Shown: positions 1 to 8,005, counted from the stretch's first letter. The stretch is 28,096 bases of DNA from CAZWRN01 sp964446685 (GCA_964446685.1 CAYUPO010000015.1:1-28096), one strand, 5' to 3'. The notes: generated by a model not told the origin, from the letters alone. A program made the numbers and translations.

Positions 1-1
1 T

Positions 2-373
2 GCCTACTCTGACTCAGAGAGAGATAAGCTACTGACTAAAATGAAAGTTCCACTGGAGAAAAAAGCAACTGATGATGTAGTTTTGCCGACACTGGGAGAT
101 GAAGGTGCTGAAGTGGCAACTGCTGCAGAAACTGAAGCTACTCCGAAAAGAGGGGCTAATGTGATCATTCAGCGATATAAAGGATTGGGTGAAATGAATC
201 CAGAACAACTTTGGGAAACGACTATGAATCCGGAAAACAGAGTTTTACTTCAGGTAACAGCTGATGACGCAGAGGCTGCTGATGAAGTCTTTACTATGTT
301 GATGGGGGACGAAGTGCCACCAAGAAAAAGATTTATCCAAACCCACGCCAAACAGGCGATTCTTGATGTTTAA
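2..373 (+). CDS. gyrB: DNA gyrase subunit B, C-terminal fragment
   Basis: This is the 3' end of a type II topoisomerase ATPase subunit, cut by the left edge of the window. The frame is open from base 2, reading AYSDSERDKLL before the first internal ATG at 41, so that ATG is not the real start. The C-terminal TOPRIM/GyrB signature is clear: QRYKGLGEMNPEQLWETT, then a DPExR-like segment (NPENRVLLQV), MGDEVPPRKRFI and a short terminal tail. GyrB pairs with GyrA, whose gene lies about 11.7 kb downstream on the same strand. Before the QRYKGLG motif there is a 35-40 residue acidic, Ala/Glu/Thr-rich stretch (about residues 18-52 of the visible part) that resembles a lineage-specific insertion. ParE is the alternative, but the presence of a GyrA with a recognisable GyrA-box favours GyrB. 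Confidence 0.95.
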   Translation, partial: AYSDSERDKLLTKMKVPLEKKATDDVVLPTLGDEGAEVATAAETEATPKRGANVIIQRYKGLGEMNPEQLWETTMNPENRVLLQVTADDAEAADEVFTMLMGDEVPPRKRFIQTHAKQAILDV

Positions 374-384
374 CCATCATAAAA

Positions 385-413
385 TTGATTTCATAGCCAA
401 TATATCCTATAAT
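385..413 (+). promoter_or_regulatory. Promoter for the 427-717 gene
   Basis: TTGATT (385-390) and TATAAT (408-413) are separated by 17 bases, a near-ideal sigma70-type promoter. Transcription should start about base 420, giving a leader of only about 7 bases before the ATG at 427. Confidence 0.7.
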
Positions 414-426
414 TTAATAGAAGCAA

Positions 427-717
427 ATGACTGACATCGAATTACAATTTACCTTTAAGGATAAAACTACCGCTACGCAGTTAATTCCTGAACTGGGGCA
501 TACTAAGGCTCAGTTTCATTTTCCTAAGATTGGATGGGTAGGAGTCGAACACTCAAATCAGATTGGGAATAATGATGCAGCTATTATTCGACGGGCAAAT
601 GGAATATTTGAACTTGCTACAGCGGTTCCATGTCCACTGACTCGTGGTCAAAGTTTACAGCTTCATACTGGATCGGGGAGACTGGTGATAACCCATCTTC
701 CAAAAGACACGAAATAA
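427..717 (+). CDS. Small protein of unknown function (96 aa)
   Basis: I do not recognise this family. The product is a soluble 96-residue protein with no signal peptide or membrane segment and alternating hydrophobic residues that suggest mostly beta strands, for example VITHL near the end and AQFHFPKIGWVGV in the middle. It sits between gyrB (53 bases upstream) and the glmU-like gene (48 bases downstream), on the same strand. It has its own well-formed promoter at 385-413, which is the main reason to accept it as a gene. There is no Shine-Dalgarno sequence and the predicted leader is very short. No function can be assigned. Confidence 0.7.
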   Translation: MTDIELQFTFKDKTTATQLIPELGHTKAQFHFPKIGWVGVEHSNQIGNNDAAIIRRANGIFELATAVPCPLTRGQSLQLHTGSGRLVITHLPKDTK

Positions 718-753
718 ATATGCTTTCGATCTTTCAAATTTTTTTAATTTTCA

Positions 754-759
754 TATAAT
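754..759 (+). promoter_or_regulatory. -10 box of the wall-precursor operon
   Basis: TATAAT ends exactly 6 bases before the ATG at 766, so the predicted start of transcription falls on or beside the first codon (leaderless mRNA). No good -35 element is visible; the upstream DNA is T-rich. Confidence 0.6.
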
Positions 760-765
760 AAATAC

Positions 766-1518
766 ATGAATACTATATCTGCTATTGTCATGGCTGGGGG
801 TAAAGGGACTCGAATGGGGAGTGAAAAACCCAAGGTTTTGCATGAAGTCGGAGGGAGTCCGATGATTTTCCATACCTTAAATACTTTAAATGAAGTAGGT
901 ATTGAGGACGTTTTTGTAGTTGTTTCACACAAAGCTGACGAGGTAATTGATACTGTCGCCCCTGAATACCGGGTTGAGTTTGCCCATCAACTGGAACCGC
1001 TTGGAACAGGGGACGCGGTCAAAAGTGCTCTACTGCGGATGAAATTTGAATACGAAACTGTAATGGTATTAGGCGGGGATGATTCGGCTTTTTATACTCC
1101 GGGTACTTTGATTGAATTTATCAATTCGCATTATGATTCACAGTCTGTGGTATCAATTATGACTCTGGAAGATCCTGAAAAAGAGAAAATGGGGAAGGTT
1201 TTCCGAACTGAAATGGACGAATTTGATCAGTTATTAGAGTACAGTGATTATTCATCGCTTAATTTAAGCAGTAGCGAGGTTAATTGCGGAGTTTATTTAT
1301 TTAATCATCAGTGGCTGATGGATAATATTGATCAGTTGGAAAAAAATCCTGTCAAAGGAGAGTATTATCTGACAGAGCTATTGAATATGGCTAAGCTGCA
1401 GGGTGAAAGAATTAATATATATAAACTAGAAAATAAAGATGAATGGTTTGGGGTAAATACTCCGGAAGAGCTGGAAATGGCTAACCGTCAGTTTGCAAAA
1501 AAAGGCGGACTGGATTAA
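766..1518 (+). CDS. GlmU-like UDP-GlcNAc pyrophosphorylase, uridylyltransferase domain only
   Basis: Nucleotidyltransferase with a Rossmann-like fold, expected to make UDP-N-acetylglucosamine from GlcNAc-1-P and UTP for peptidoglycan synthesis. Visible motifs are the P-loop-like GGKGTRM (residues 11-17) with KPK at 21-23, QLEPLGTGDAV (75-85, uridine/sugar pocket of GlmU), GGDDS (103-107, likely metal-binding Asp), NCGVYLFN (173-180), GEYYLTE (198-204) and FGVNTPEEL (228-236). At 250 residues it stops where bacterial GlmU would continue into the left-handed beta-helix acetyltransferase domain, which is absent. The substrate could therefore be another sugar phosphate, although the GEYYLT and GVN motifs favour GlmU. 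It is the first gene of a run continuing 6 bases later into murC. Confidence 0.85.
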   Translation: MNTISAIVMAGGKGTRMGSEKPKVLHEVGGSPMIFHTLNTLNEVGIEDVFVVVSHKADEVIDTVAPEYRVEFAHQLEPLGTGDAVKSALLRMKFEYETVMVLGGDDSAFYTPGTLIEFINSHYDSQSVVSIMTLEDPEKEKMGKVFRTEMDEFDQLLEYSDYSSLNLSSSEVNCGVYLFNHQWLMDNIDQLEKNPVKGEYYLTELLNMAKLQGERINIYKLENKDEWFGVNTPEELEMANRQFAKKGGLD

Positions 1519-1524
1519 GTATTC

Positions 1525-2835
1525 ATGAAACATCTTCACTTTATTGGCATCGAAGGCAGCGGAGCATCAGCAGTTGCCTCAGTTGCCAAAGCAGCAGGAT
1601 ACAAAGTCAGTGGCTGTGATCGTCACCTGACAGGTGAATATTCTTCGCTTTTTGATCCTGAAACAGTCTTTGTTGAGCATTCGATAAAACATTTGCAGGG
1701 AGTTGATGCGGTTATTTTATCTCCGGCTATAGAAATTGCTGATCCAAATAATGCTGAGTTAAAAGCTGCCAAAGAGCTCAAGTTGGAAGTTCTGACCTGG
1801 CAGCAATTTTTGGGGAAATATCTGTTAAAAAATAAATTGGTAATTGCAGTCTGTGGAACACATGGTAAATCAACTACCACAGCAATGATTGGAACAGTAT
1901 TAACAGATGCCGGACTGGATCCAACTGTCGTATTAGGAGCCAAAGTTAACTCATGGGGTCAAAACTTTAGAGTTGGGAAATCTGATTATTTTGTGGTTGA
2001 AGCTGATGAATACAACAATAATTTTATGGCTTATGCTCCTAATATAACAGTTGTAACAAATATAGATGTAGATCATCTGGAATACTTCAAAGATTTTGCC
2101 CATATTCAGCAATCATTTGAAGATTTTTTAATCAAAACAAAAGAGACTGTTGTAGCCAATTTGCTTGATGTAAATGTAGCTGAAACAGTGAAATGGGTGA
2201 TGAAGCAGTCTGGAACAGCGGTGTTGGATTTCAATAAGATCACGATCTTTTCTGCGAATAAAATAGAGGTTGGTTTAGCGCTTCAGGTACCAGGTCAGTT
2301 TAATATCTCCAATGCCAAAGCCGCGTTTCAGGTAGGATTATTGCTTGAAATAGAACCGGATAGGATCATCAAAAGTCTTAATAATTATCAGGGCATAGGC
2401 AGAAGGTTTGAAAAAATTGGAGATCTAAACGGTGCAGAAGTCTATTCTGATTTTGCCCATCATCCCCGCGAAGTATTTGTGACTTTGGAAGCAGCCAGAC
2501 AAAAGTTTCCTCAGAAAAAGATCACTTTAATATTTCAGCCTCATCTTTATTCCCGAACCAAACTATTATTTAATGATTTTGTCGATGTTTTACAAAGAGC
2601 ACCAATTGACAGGGGAGTGGTAGTTGAAATTTTTGCTTCCCGGGAAAATGATCCTGGAGATATCAGTTCAAGAATGTTGGTTGACATGATCAATAAAGGA
2701 ACAATTGAATACCAGCCAACAGTAAAAGATGAATTACTGCAGATTAAAAGCGAGTTAAATGAAAATCATGTAGTCATACTGATGGGAGCAGGGGATATAG
2801 ATTTAACTGGAAGACGATTTTTAGAAAATTTCTAG
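1525..2835 (+). CDS. murC: UDP-N-acetylmuramate--L-alanine ligase
   Basis: ATP-dependent Mur ligase that adds L-Ala to UDP-MurNAc, the first amino acid of the peptidoglycan stem. The 436 residues show all three Mur domains. The N-terminal Rossmann domain has GIEGSGAS (8-15; most MurC have GIGGxGMS). The central ATPase domain has the P-loop GTHGKSTTT (111-119), EADEYNNNF (159-167) and TNIDVDHLEYF (178-188). The C-terminal domain has AHHPREV (311-317) and FQPHLYSRT (337-345), both diagnostic of MurC, and ends in GAGDI (421-425). The related recycling ligase Mpl shares EADEY, but the FQPHLYSRT motif and the neighbouring murD support MurC. It is 6 bases after the glmU-like gene and 1 base before the next gene, so it is co-transcribed. 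Confidence 0.95.
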   Translation: MKHLHFIGIEGSGASAVASVAKAAGYKVSGCDRHLTGEYSSLFDPETVFVEHSIKHLQGVDAVILSPAIEIADPNNAELKAAKELKLEVLTWQQFLGKYLLKNKLVIAVCGTHGKSTTTAMIGTVLTDAGLDPTVVLGAKVNSWGQNFRVGKSDYFVVEADEYNNNFMAYAPNITVVTNIDVDHLEYFKDFAHIQQSFEDFLIKTKETVVANLLDVNVAETVKWVMKQSGTAVLDFNKITIFSANKIEVGLALQVPGQFNISNAKAAFQVGLLLEIEPDRIIKSLNNYQGIGRRFEKIGDLNGAEVYSDFAHHPREVFVTLEAARQKFPQKKITLIFQPHLYSRTKLLFNDFVDVLQRAPIDRGVVVEIFASRENDPGDISSRMLVDMINKGTIEYQPTVKDELLQIKSELNENHVVILMGAGDIDLTGRRFLENF

Positions 2836-2836
2836 T

Positions 2837-3457
2837 ATGTCAGAAAAAAGCAAAATTATTATAGTCAGACATGGTGATACTCCGATGAATACAAGAAGAG
2901 TTTTGCAAGGAACAAATGATTCCCAAGAAGCATGGTTAAATGAAAGAGGTCTTCTTCAGGCAGCAGAAGTTGCACAAAAAATAAATGAAAATGTTGTGCA
3001 TGCTGTTGTAACATCTCCCTTGCAAAGGGCCAGGCAGACTGCAGAGATTATTGCTCAGTATTATAAAAATATTCCTGTTATTGTGTATTCTGAATTTCGA
3101 GAGAGAGATTACGGTGAGTTTGAAAGTCTCCCTTCTGCTGCATTTGATATTGTAAGAAATCAGTTAAGATTATTAAGTCAGGATGAACGCCTGCCATTCA
3201 GACATTCTAATGAAGAATCAGAAGGGGAGGTACTTTCCAGATTTTCCTTAGGAATTAAAAGGGTTGTAACTAATTATCCAGGAAAGACAGTTATTATTAC
3301 TTCACATGGATCAGCTATGAGGAACTTTATTCATCATGGACTAGCTGATCCAAGATTAGTGAATCCCTCAGTCGGAAATACAGCTTTTGTAAAATTTGAA
3401 ACTGATGGAAAAAACCATTCTGTGCTTGATTTTCATAATATAAAGGTTAAATCATGA
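2837..3457 (+). CDS. Histidine phosphatase family protein (phosphoglycerate-mutase-like fold)
   Basis: Member of the branch-1 histidine phosphatase superfamily, which transfers phosphate through a catalytic histidine. Conserved elements are RHGDT (RHG at 11-13, phosphohistidine H12), SPLQRARQT (60-68, phosphate-binding Arg), FRERDYGEFE (87-96, acid residue) and TSHGS with the second histidine at 157. It lacks the long insertions of true phosphoglycerate mutases, and a separate GpmA is encoded at 9294, so it is probably a phosphatase of unknown substrate. It lies inside the wall-precursor operon, 1 base after murC, and overlaps the next gene by 4 bases (ATGA), a sign of translational coupling. 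Confidence 0.85.
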   Translation: MSEKSKIIIVRHGDTPMNTRRVLQGTNDSQEAWLNERGLLQAAEVAQKINENVVHAVVTSPLQRARQTAEIIAQYYKNIPVIVYSEFRERDYGEFESLPSAAFDIVRNQLRLLSQDERLPFRHSNEESEGEVLSRFSLGIKRVVTNYPGKTVIITSHGSAMRNFIHHGLADPRLVNPSVGNTAFVKFETDGKNHSVLDFHNIKVKS

Positions 3458-4005
3458 AGCCAATAACGTTTGTGACAGGTAATATTCATAAAGCCAATTT
3501 GCTGCAACAGTCAATTGGATTTCCAATTTCACATCACGACATCGACTTAACTGAAATTCAGTCTTTAGATCTAAAAGAAATTATTACTCATAAAGTAAAG
3601 GAAGCTTACAGCATCCTAAAAACTCCTGTCCTGGTGCATGACACAGCTTTATATTTTAAAGCTCTGGGGCATTTGCCTGGACCGTTTATAAAGTGGTTTT
3701 CAGAAAGTATTGGCAATGATGGTTTGTGTCAAATCTTAAACAATTTTACAGATAGATCAGCCTTTGCTGTAGTTAATTTGGGGTTTTATGATGGTGAGGA
3801 GATGAAAATTTTTGAAGAACGACTGGATGGCCGAATTTCAGAAAATCCCTCAGGTAATAAAGGTTTTGGCTGGGATCCGATATTTATTCCGGAAGGCTTT
3901 GACAAAACCAGAGCGGATTTAAATTCATCTGAATACGAAGAAAACTCCCTTACCCATAAAGTAGCAAAACAAGCTAAAATATTTCTGGAGCAAAAATATG
4001 CATAA
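3454..4005 (+). CDS. RdgB/HAM1-like non-canonical purine NTP pyrophosphatase
   Basis: Ham1/RdgB-family enzymes hydrolyse dITP, ITP and XTP to keep damaged purines out of DNA and RNA. The 183-residue product has FVTGN (6-10) with the following Lys, VHDTAL (61-66, usually VEDSGL), LPGPFIKWF (74-82) and GFGWDPIF (137-144). The C-terminal SHR signature is altered to THK (167-169), and His replaces the usual Glu in VED, so activity or specificity may differ from the classic enzyme. It starts inside the stop of the preceding phosphatase gene and overlaps murD by 8 bases, so it is part of the same transcript. Its presence between murC and murD is operon context rather than evidence of a wall role. 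Confidence 0.88.
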   Translation: MKPITFVTGNIHKANLLQQSIGFPISHHDIDLTEIQSLDLKEIITHKVKEAYSILKTPVLVHDTALYFKALGHLPGPFIKWFSESIGNDGLCQILNNFTDRSAFAVVNLGFYDGEEMKIFEERLDGRISENPSGNKGFGWDPIFIPEGFDKTRADLNSSEYEENSLTHKVAKQAKIFLEQKYA

Positions 4006-5398
4006 TTTTGAACAGTTTAAAGATAAGAACCTGTCTAGAGACAGAACCTTTCCTTCTCACAATCCAGGAGACAACAGCACAGGATTGTTCGAAGGTAAAA
4101 AAGTTTTAATTTTAGGGCTAGGATTGAACGAAGGTGGTGTCGGCAGCGCCCGATTTTTTGCCAAAAATGGAGCAGAGGTCAAAGTGACTGATCTGAAAAG
4201 TAAGGAAGTGCTGCAAAGTTCACTGGAAATGTTAGAAGAGTTTTCCGGGATTGAGTATGTATTAGGGGAGCATCGGTTTGAAGATATCGACTGGGCAGAT
4301 ATTATTATTCGTAATCCAGCTTTAAAGCCGGACAATGAGTACCGGGTTTATGCTGAAAAATCTGGCAAACAGGTTGAAACAGATATTGGAATTTTTTTGC
4401 AGTTTGTCAGCCCCGAAAAAATTATTGGTGTGACAGGGACAAAAGGTAAATCAACCACCACATCACTTATTTATGAAGCTTTGAAGCCAGACTCTGAAGA
4501 TATTGTTTTGGCTGGTAATATCGGCAAAAGCGTGCTTGATTCACTGGATATAATCACAGAACAGACAACTGTTGTTTTAGAACTTTCTTCTTTTCAGCTG
4601 GAAGCTTTTAATGAGCATCACAAGTCACCTCATATTGCGGTGATAACCAATATTTTGCCGGATCATCTGAATTATTACTCGTCAATGGATGAATATTCAG
4701 AGGCTAAGAAAGTGATAGGAAAATACCAAAAAGGGGATGATTGGTTATTTATCACAAAAGATGATCCGATGGTTGATACTTCCGATTTTTTAGATGGAAT
4801 TTCTTCTCAGGTTGTCCGGGTTTCAGTAGCTGATTTGCCTGATCAGTTTGAACCAACTTTACTGGGTGATCACAACTTAATGAATTATGCGCTGTCCTTT
4901 TCGGTAGCAGTCAAGCTAAATGTTCCACCTCAGGTGGCTTTGGAAAGGATGAATCAATTCAAAGGAGTGGATTTTAGATTGCAATTTATAAGTCGGATAA
5001 ATGGAATAAAATTTTATAATGATTCAGCCTCAACTATGCCTGACTCGACTATTAAAGCGATTGAGGCTATAAAAAGCCCGATATTGATTGTGGGAGGAAT
5101 GGACAAAGGTCTGGATTACACAAAGCTGGCCCATGAGATAGATCGCAAAGTGAAATCAGTTTATTTCATTGATGGAACAGCCACTGAGAAACTGCGGCCA
5201 ATGTTAAAACATATCAATATTGTCCGTAGTATTTATACAGATTTTGATACTCTATTAAAGGATGTCAGACTGGAAGCAAAAGAAGGAGATACAGTTTTAT
5301 TTTCACCAGGTGCAACCTCATTTAATTTTTTCCAAAATGAATTTGATAGAGGCAGAAAGTTTAATATTGCGGTGGAACGCATTTTCAAACAGTTTTAA
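3998..5398 (+). CDS. murD: UDP-N-acetylmuramoyl-L-alanine--D-glutamate ligase
   Basis: Second stem-peptide ligase, adding D-Glu to UDP-MurNAc-L-Ala. Motifs along the 466 residues: GLGLNEGGVGSA (N-terminal UDP-binding loop, about 40-51), P-loop GTKGKSTTT (147-155), ELSSFQLE (195-202, MurD-specific), TNILPDHLNYY (217-227), a YNDSASTMP segment and a VGGMDKGLDY segment in the C-terminal domain, and SPGATSFNFF near the end. The first 30 residues are extra and polar compared with typical MurD. A TTG at 4085, preceded by AGGAGA at 4067-4072, is an alternative start that would begin at LFEGKKVLIL. It is the last gene of the 766-5398 operon and is followed by a REP-like hairpin. Confidence 0.94.
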   Translation: MHNFEQFKDKNLSRDRTFPSHNPGDNSTGLFEGKKVLILGLGLNEGGVGSARFFAKNGAEVKVTDLKSKEVLQSSLEMLEEFSGIEYVLGEHRFEDIDWADIIIRNPALKPDNEYRVYAEKSGKQVETDIGIFLQFVSPEKIIGVTGTKGKSTTTSLIYEALKPDSEDIVLAGNIGKSVLDSLDIITEQTTVVLELSSFQLEAFNEHHKSPHIAVITNILPDHLNYYSSMDEYSEAKKVIGKYQKGDDWLFITKDDPMVDTSDFLDGISSQVVRVSVADLPDQFEPTLLGDHNLMNYALSFSVAVKLNVPPQVALERMNQFKGVDFRLQFISRINGIKFYNDSASTMPDSTIKAIEAIKSPILIVGGMDKGLDYTKLAHEIDRKVKSVYFIDGTATEKLRPMLKHINIVRSIYTDFDTLLKDVRLEAKEGDTVLFSPGATSFNFFQNEFDRGRKFNIAVERIFKQF

Positions 5399-5410
5399 AT
5401 AACTCCATAT

Positions 5411-5481
5411 TGTCATGCTGAACTTGTTTCAGCATCTTGTTTGAACGTTATGTTAGATCCTGAAACAAGTTCAGGATGACA
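5411..5481. repeat. REP-like palindromic repeat, copy 1
   Basis: Two 27-base arms (5411-5437 and 5455-5481) are reverse complements except at two positions and are separated by 17 bases. Each arm is itself a small palindrome (GCTGAA...TTCAGC in the left arm, CCTGAA...TTCAGG in the right). The two differences between arms compensate each other within the arm, which supports arm-level hairpins. It lies just behind murD and may also act as a transcript end. Confidence 0.8.
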
Positions 5482-5500
5482 AAGTTAATTCAAATATGAA

Positions 5501-5506
5501 TATAAT
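5501..5506 (+). promoter_or_regulatory. -10 box for the alpha/beta hydrolase gene
   Basis: TATAAT ends 6 bases before the ATG at 5513, predicting a leaderless message. ATGACA (5476-5481) at the edge of the REP-like element could serve as a -35, but the 19-base spacing is long. Confidence 0.55.
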
Positions 5507-5512
5507 ATTTAT

Positions 5513-6274
5513 ATGTACACAACAGTAAACAGTCAGCAAATTTATTATCAAAAAATTGGTAAAGGCAAAGATTTGGTTATGCTTCATGGATGGGCAAACG
5601 ATGTGTCTTCCTTTTGGAATGTTGCACAAGAGCTAAAAGATGATTTTACTGTCTGGCTGATTGATTTACCTGGATTTGGCAGAAGTGAGACTCCCAAAAA
5701 ACCATTTACTGTATCTGATTATGCAGAAACTATTTATCATTTTTTACACGAAATGAAGATTAATAAGCCTGTTATTTTAGGTCATTCACACGGAGGGAGA
5801 ACAACCATAAAACTCGTATCGCAACATCCAGAAGTTGCAAAAAAAATTATTTTAGAAGATGCAGCAGGTATCAGACCCAAAAAAGATACTACATTTTATA
5901 TTCTCTATATTCTTTCTAAACTATTTAATTTCCTGCTGCCTGAAGTATGGCTTTTTAATAAACTTCGAACCCGTATCCGCTACTGGTTTTACAAAGATCT
6001 GGAATCAGATTATTTATCAGCAGGTGATCTTAAAAAAACCTTAGTTAATGTTATTAAAGAAGATCTGAGCGCTGATATAAAAAAAGTAGAAAATGAAACA
6101 TTACTTATTTGGGGAGAAAATGATAGAAATGTTGAATCAGATCTGACGGTTGCTCGAAAAATGTATAAATGGATTCCTAAATCCAGATTGGAAATCATAG
6201 AAGGAGCCGGACATCACCCGCATATTGATAACCCAAAAATGTTTGTTTACTGGGTAAAGGATTTTGCTAAATAG
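5513..6274 (+). CDS. Alpha/beta hydrolase fold protein
   Basis: Soluble serine hydrolase of 253 residues with unknown substrate. The fold is shown by the oxyanion-side HGW (25-27) in VMLHGWAN, LIDLPGFGRS (49-58), the nucleophile elbow GHSHGG (90-95, Ser92), Asp204 in WGENDRN and His234 in GAGHHPHIDNP, giving a complete Ser-Asp-His triad. A Lys/Arg- and aromatic-rich lid region lies at about 120-165. There is no signal peptide. It is a single-gene unit between two REP-like repeats, with its own promoter. It could be an esterase, lipase or C-C hydrolase; sequence alone does not decide. Confidence 0.87.
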   Translation: MYTTVNSQQIYYQKIGKGKDLVMLHGWANDVSSFWNVAQELKDDFTVWLIDLPGFGRSETPKKPFTVSDYAETIYHFLHEMKINKPVILGHSHGGRTTIKLVSQHPEVAKKIILEDAAGIRPKKDTTFYILYILSKLFNFLLPEVWLFNKLRTRIRYWFYKDLESDYLSAGDLKKTLVNVIKEDLSADIKKVENETLLIWGENDRNVESDLTVARKMYKWIPKSRLEIIEGAGHHPHIDNPKMFVYWVKDFAK

Positions 6275-6280
6275 CCAAGC

Positions 6281-6351
6281 GTCATTCTGGAAGGAGTGAA
6301 ACGACTGATAGAATCTAACCCAAGCTAGGTGAAGATGCTATCCAGCATGAC
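6281..6351. repeat. REP-like palindromic repeat, copy 2
   Basis: Imperfect palindrome whose outer arms GTCATTCTGG (6281-6290) and CCAGCATGAC (6342-6351) pair at 9 of 10 positions. Inner arms GATAGAATCT (6307-6316) and AGATGCTATC (6333-6342) also pair at 9 of 10. The left half carries an extra 16 bases between outer and inner arm. It starts 6 bases after the hydrolase stop. Confidence 0.7.
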
Positions 6352-6365
6352 ATCGATAGAAACTT

Positions 6366-7790
6366 ATGAATAAATTATTTAAAACACTATTTCCATTAAC
6401 AGACCATCTGTATATTTTCCAGCTGCTGGAATATGACAATGGCGACTTAGCAAAATGGTTTTTCCAGTATCCTTTCAAACGTCAGCTTCAGCGAAAACAT
6501 ACTTTGGTTTTAACTTCTAAAGCACTTTTCTTATTGCTTATCGCGTTTTTCTTATTGCTCTTTCTCTCTTTTGCCTCGTCATTAACTCAGTTTGAAACAG
6601 TTATTTTAATTCCGCTTTATTTTGTAATGTATTCGGTTTTTTCTCCGATATTTTTAATCTTTGCCAATCTGCTGTTTTCACCAATTGAGAGATATTCGCG
6701 AAATAAACTAATAAAATTGGCTCAAAGGAAACAAAAATCATTAAAAAATCTTAAAACTGTGGCCATTGTCGGCTCATTTGCCAAAACTAGTACCAAAAAT
6801 ATGCTCTACACACTGTTGTGGAAAGATTTTTACACCGTGAAAACACCTAAAAGTTATAATACAGCGGTCAGTATTGCCAGATCTTTTGTGAGGGATGTCA
6901 AGGAAACTACTCAAATATACATTGTCGAAATGGATGCCTATCACCCGGGAGAGATAAAGGAGCTTTGTAAAATTTTGAAGCCAGACCTGGGAATAATAAC
7001 TGCCATTGGTGCGCAGCATCTGGAGCGATTTGGTTCAATGGAAAAACTAGCTAAAACACAGTTTGAATTAGCCCAAGCGCTTCCTAAAGATGGCATACTT
7101 TTTTTAAACGCTGATGATGAATGGACAACAGCTCTTTATCCTGAATATGACGGTATTAAACAGGTCTTTTTCGGTAAAAATGAAGGAAGAGATGTCCAGG
7201 TTAGTGATATCAAAGTATTAACCAATTCAACCCAATTTACGCTCCGTATTAAAAACGAAAAAATTAATATTAAACTCCCTCTGACCGGTGAACACCATGC
7301 CATAAACTTTGCCTCGGCTGCATCAATTGCTTACCAGTTAGGTCTACCACTGAAAACTATTCAGCAAAGAGCAGAAATGGTATTGCCAACCGAGCATCGT
7401 CTGGAAGTAAAAAAAACCGGGCATATTACAATTATTGATAATTCATACAATACCAATCCAACAGCTGCCAGATCATCACTCAAATTATTAAAAGAGACTG
7501 AGGGATCTGAAAAAATAGTTATAACACCCGGATTGGTAGAGCTGGGTGAACAAAGTGATGTTGAAAATAAATTATTAGGCAAAGAAATAGCAGAAGTGGC
7601 TGATATGGCTATTATTGTCGGAGAATACGCCAAAGATCCTATCAGATCCGGATTAAAAGAAGCTGAATTTCCACCTGAAAAAACTCATTTTGTTAAATCA
7701 ACTGCCAGGGCTTTAGATTTGGTTTATAAAAATGCGAAGAAAGACGCAGTTATTTTGATTGAGAACGATCTTCCGGATCAATATTTCTGA
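6366..7790 (+). CDS. MurF-like Mur ligase with N-terminal membrane anchor
   Basis: Mur ligase family protein, most like UDP-MurNAc-tripeptide--D-Ala-D-Ala ligase. Residues about 50-72 and 78-104 are two strongly hydrophobic segments (LFLLLIAFFLLLFL and a second rich in Phe, Ile and Val), replacing the usual soluble N-terminal UDP-binding domain and placing the enzyme at the membrane. The ATPase domain follows: P-loop GSFAKTSTK (136-144, where Ala replaces the usual Gly before Lys), EMDAYHPGEI (188-197) and TAIGAQHLERFG (212-223). The C-terminal domain has DNSYNTNPTAA (358-368) and PGLVELGEQ (388-396), which are MurF-type. It may be the MurF of this organism or a relative acting on a lipid-linked substrate. 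It follows REP-like copy 2 by 14 bases and has no Shine-Dalgarno. Confidence 0.82.
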   Translation: MNKLFKTLFPLTDHLYIFQLLEYDNGDLAKWFFQYPFKRQLQRKHTLVLTSKALFLLLIAFFLLLFLSFASSLTQFETVILIPLYFVMYSVFSPIFLIFANLLFSPIERYSRNKLIKLAQRKQKSLKNLKTVAIVGSFAKTSTKNMLYTLLWKDFYTVKTPKSYNTAVSIARSFVRDVKETTQIYIVEMDAYHPGEIKELCKILKPDLGIITAIGAQHLERFGSMEKLAKTQFELAQALPKDGILFLNADDEWTTALYPEYDGIKQVFFGKNEGRDVQVSDIKVLTNSTQFTLRIKNEKINIKLPLTGEHHAINFASAASIAYQLGLPLKTIQQRAEMVLPTEHRLEVKKTGHITIIDNSYNTNPTAARSSLKLLKETEGSEKIVITPGLVELGEQSDVENKLLGKEIAEVADMAIIVGEYAKDPIRSGLKEAEFPPEKTHFVKSTARALDLVYKNAKKDAVILIENDLPDQYF

Positions 7791-7920
7791 TTGGACCATC
7801 AAAATTGGTTCCAAGAATTGGAGGAACGCGAATCCGTCCAGACCCTTTTACTATTCCAATTGGTTTAGGGACTTTACCTTCTAATAATTTATCTAGTTTG
7901 GAATCTTCAGGTGAACTCAT
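7750..7920 (-). CDS. Possible small protein, 56 aa, unknown
   Basis: An open frame starting at ATG 7920 and ending at TAA 7750-7752 fills the gap between murF-like and eno on the opposite strand, overlapping the murF-like 3' end by 41 bases. The predicted product begins MSSPEDSKLDKLLEG, has a basic middle (VKGSGRIRVPPILG) and a polar end. It is highly charged with no membrane segment. A TAAAAT hexamer 9 bases before the ATG could be a -10 box. I cannot match it to a family. In its favour, the gap has no other explanation and the frame spans most of it; against it, an ORF of this size can occur by chance. Confidence 0.4.
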   Translation of the reverse strand: MSSPEDSKLDKLLEGKVPKPIGIVKGSGRIRVPPILGTNFDGPIRNIDPEDRSQSK

Positions 7921-7970
7921 ATGTTTAATATTTTAATCTCCATTTTGGATGAGGTATGTGACATTAGGGG

Positions 7971-7998
7971 TTGATTCTTGTAATTAAATGATTACAAT
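7971..7998 (+). promoter_or_regulatory. Promoter of eno-gpmA
   Basis: TTGATT (7971-7976), a 16-base spacer, then TACAAT (7993-7998). The predicted transcription start is at about 8005, which fits a leaderless start at the ATG at 8006 and argues against the upstream ATG at 7988, which lies before the -10 box. Confidence 0.65.
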
Positions 7999-8005
7999 TA
8001 TGATG

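Noticed and set aside
7988..8005. ATG at 7988 as the enolase start
   Set aside because: It would add six residues not found in the family and lies upstream of the -10 box at 7993-7998.
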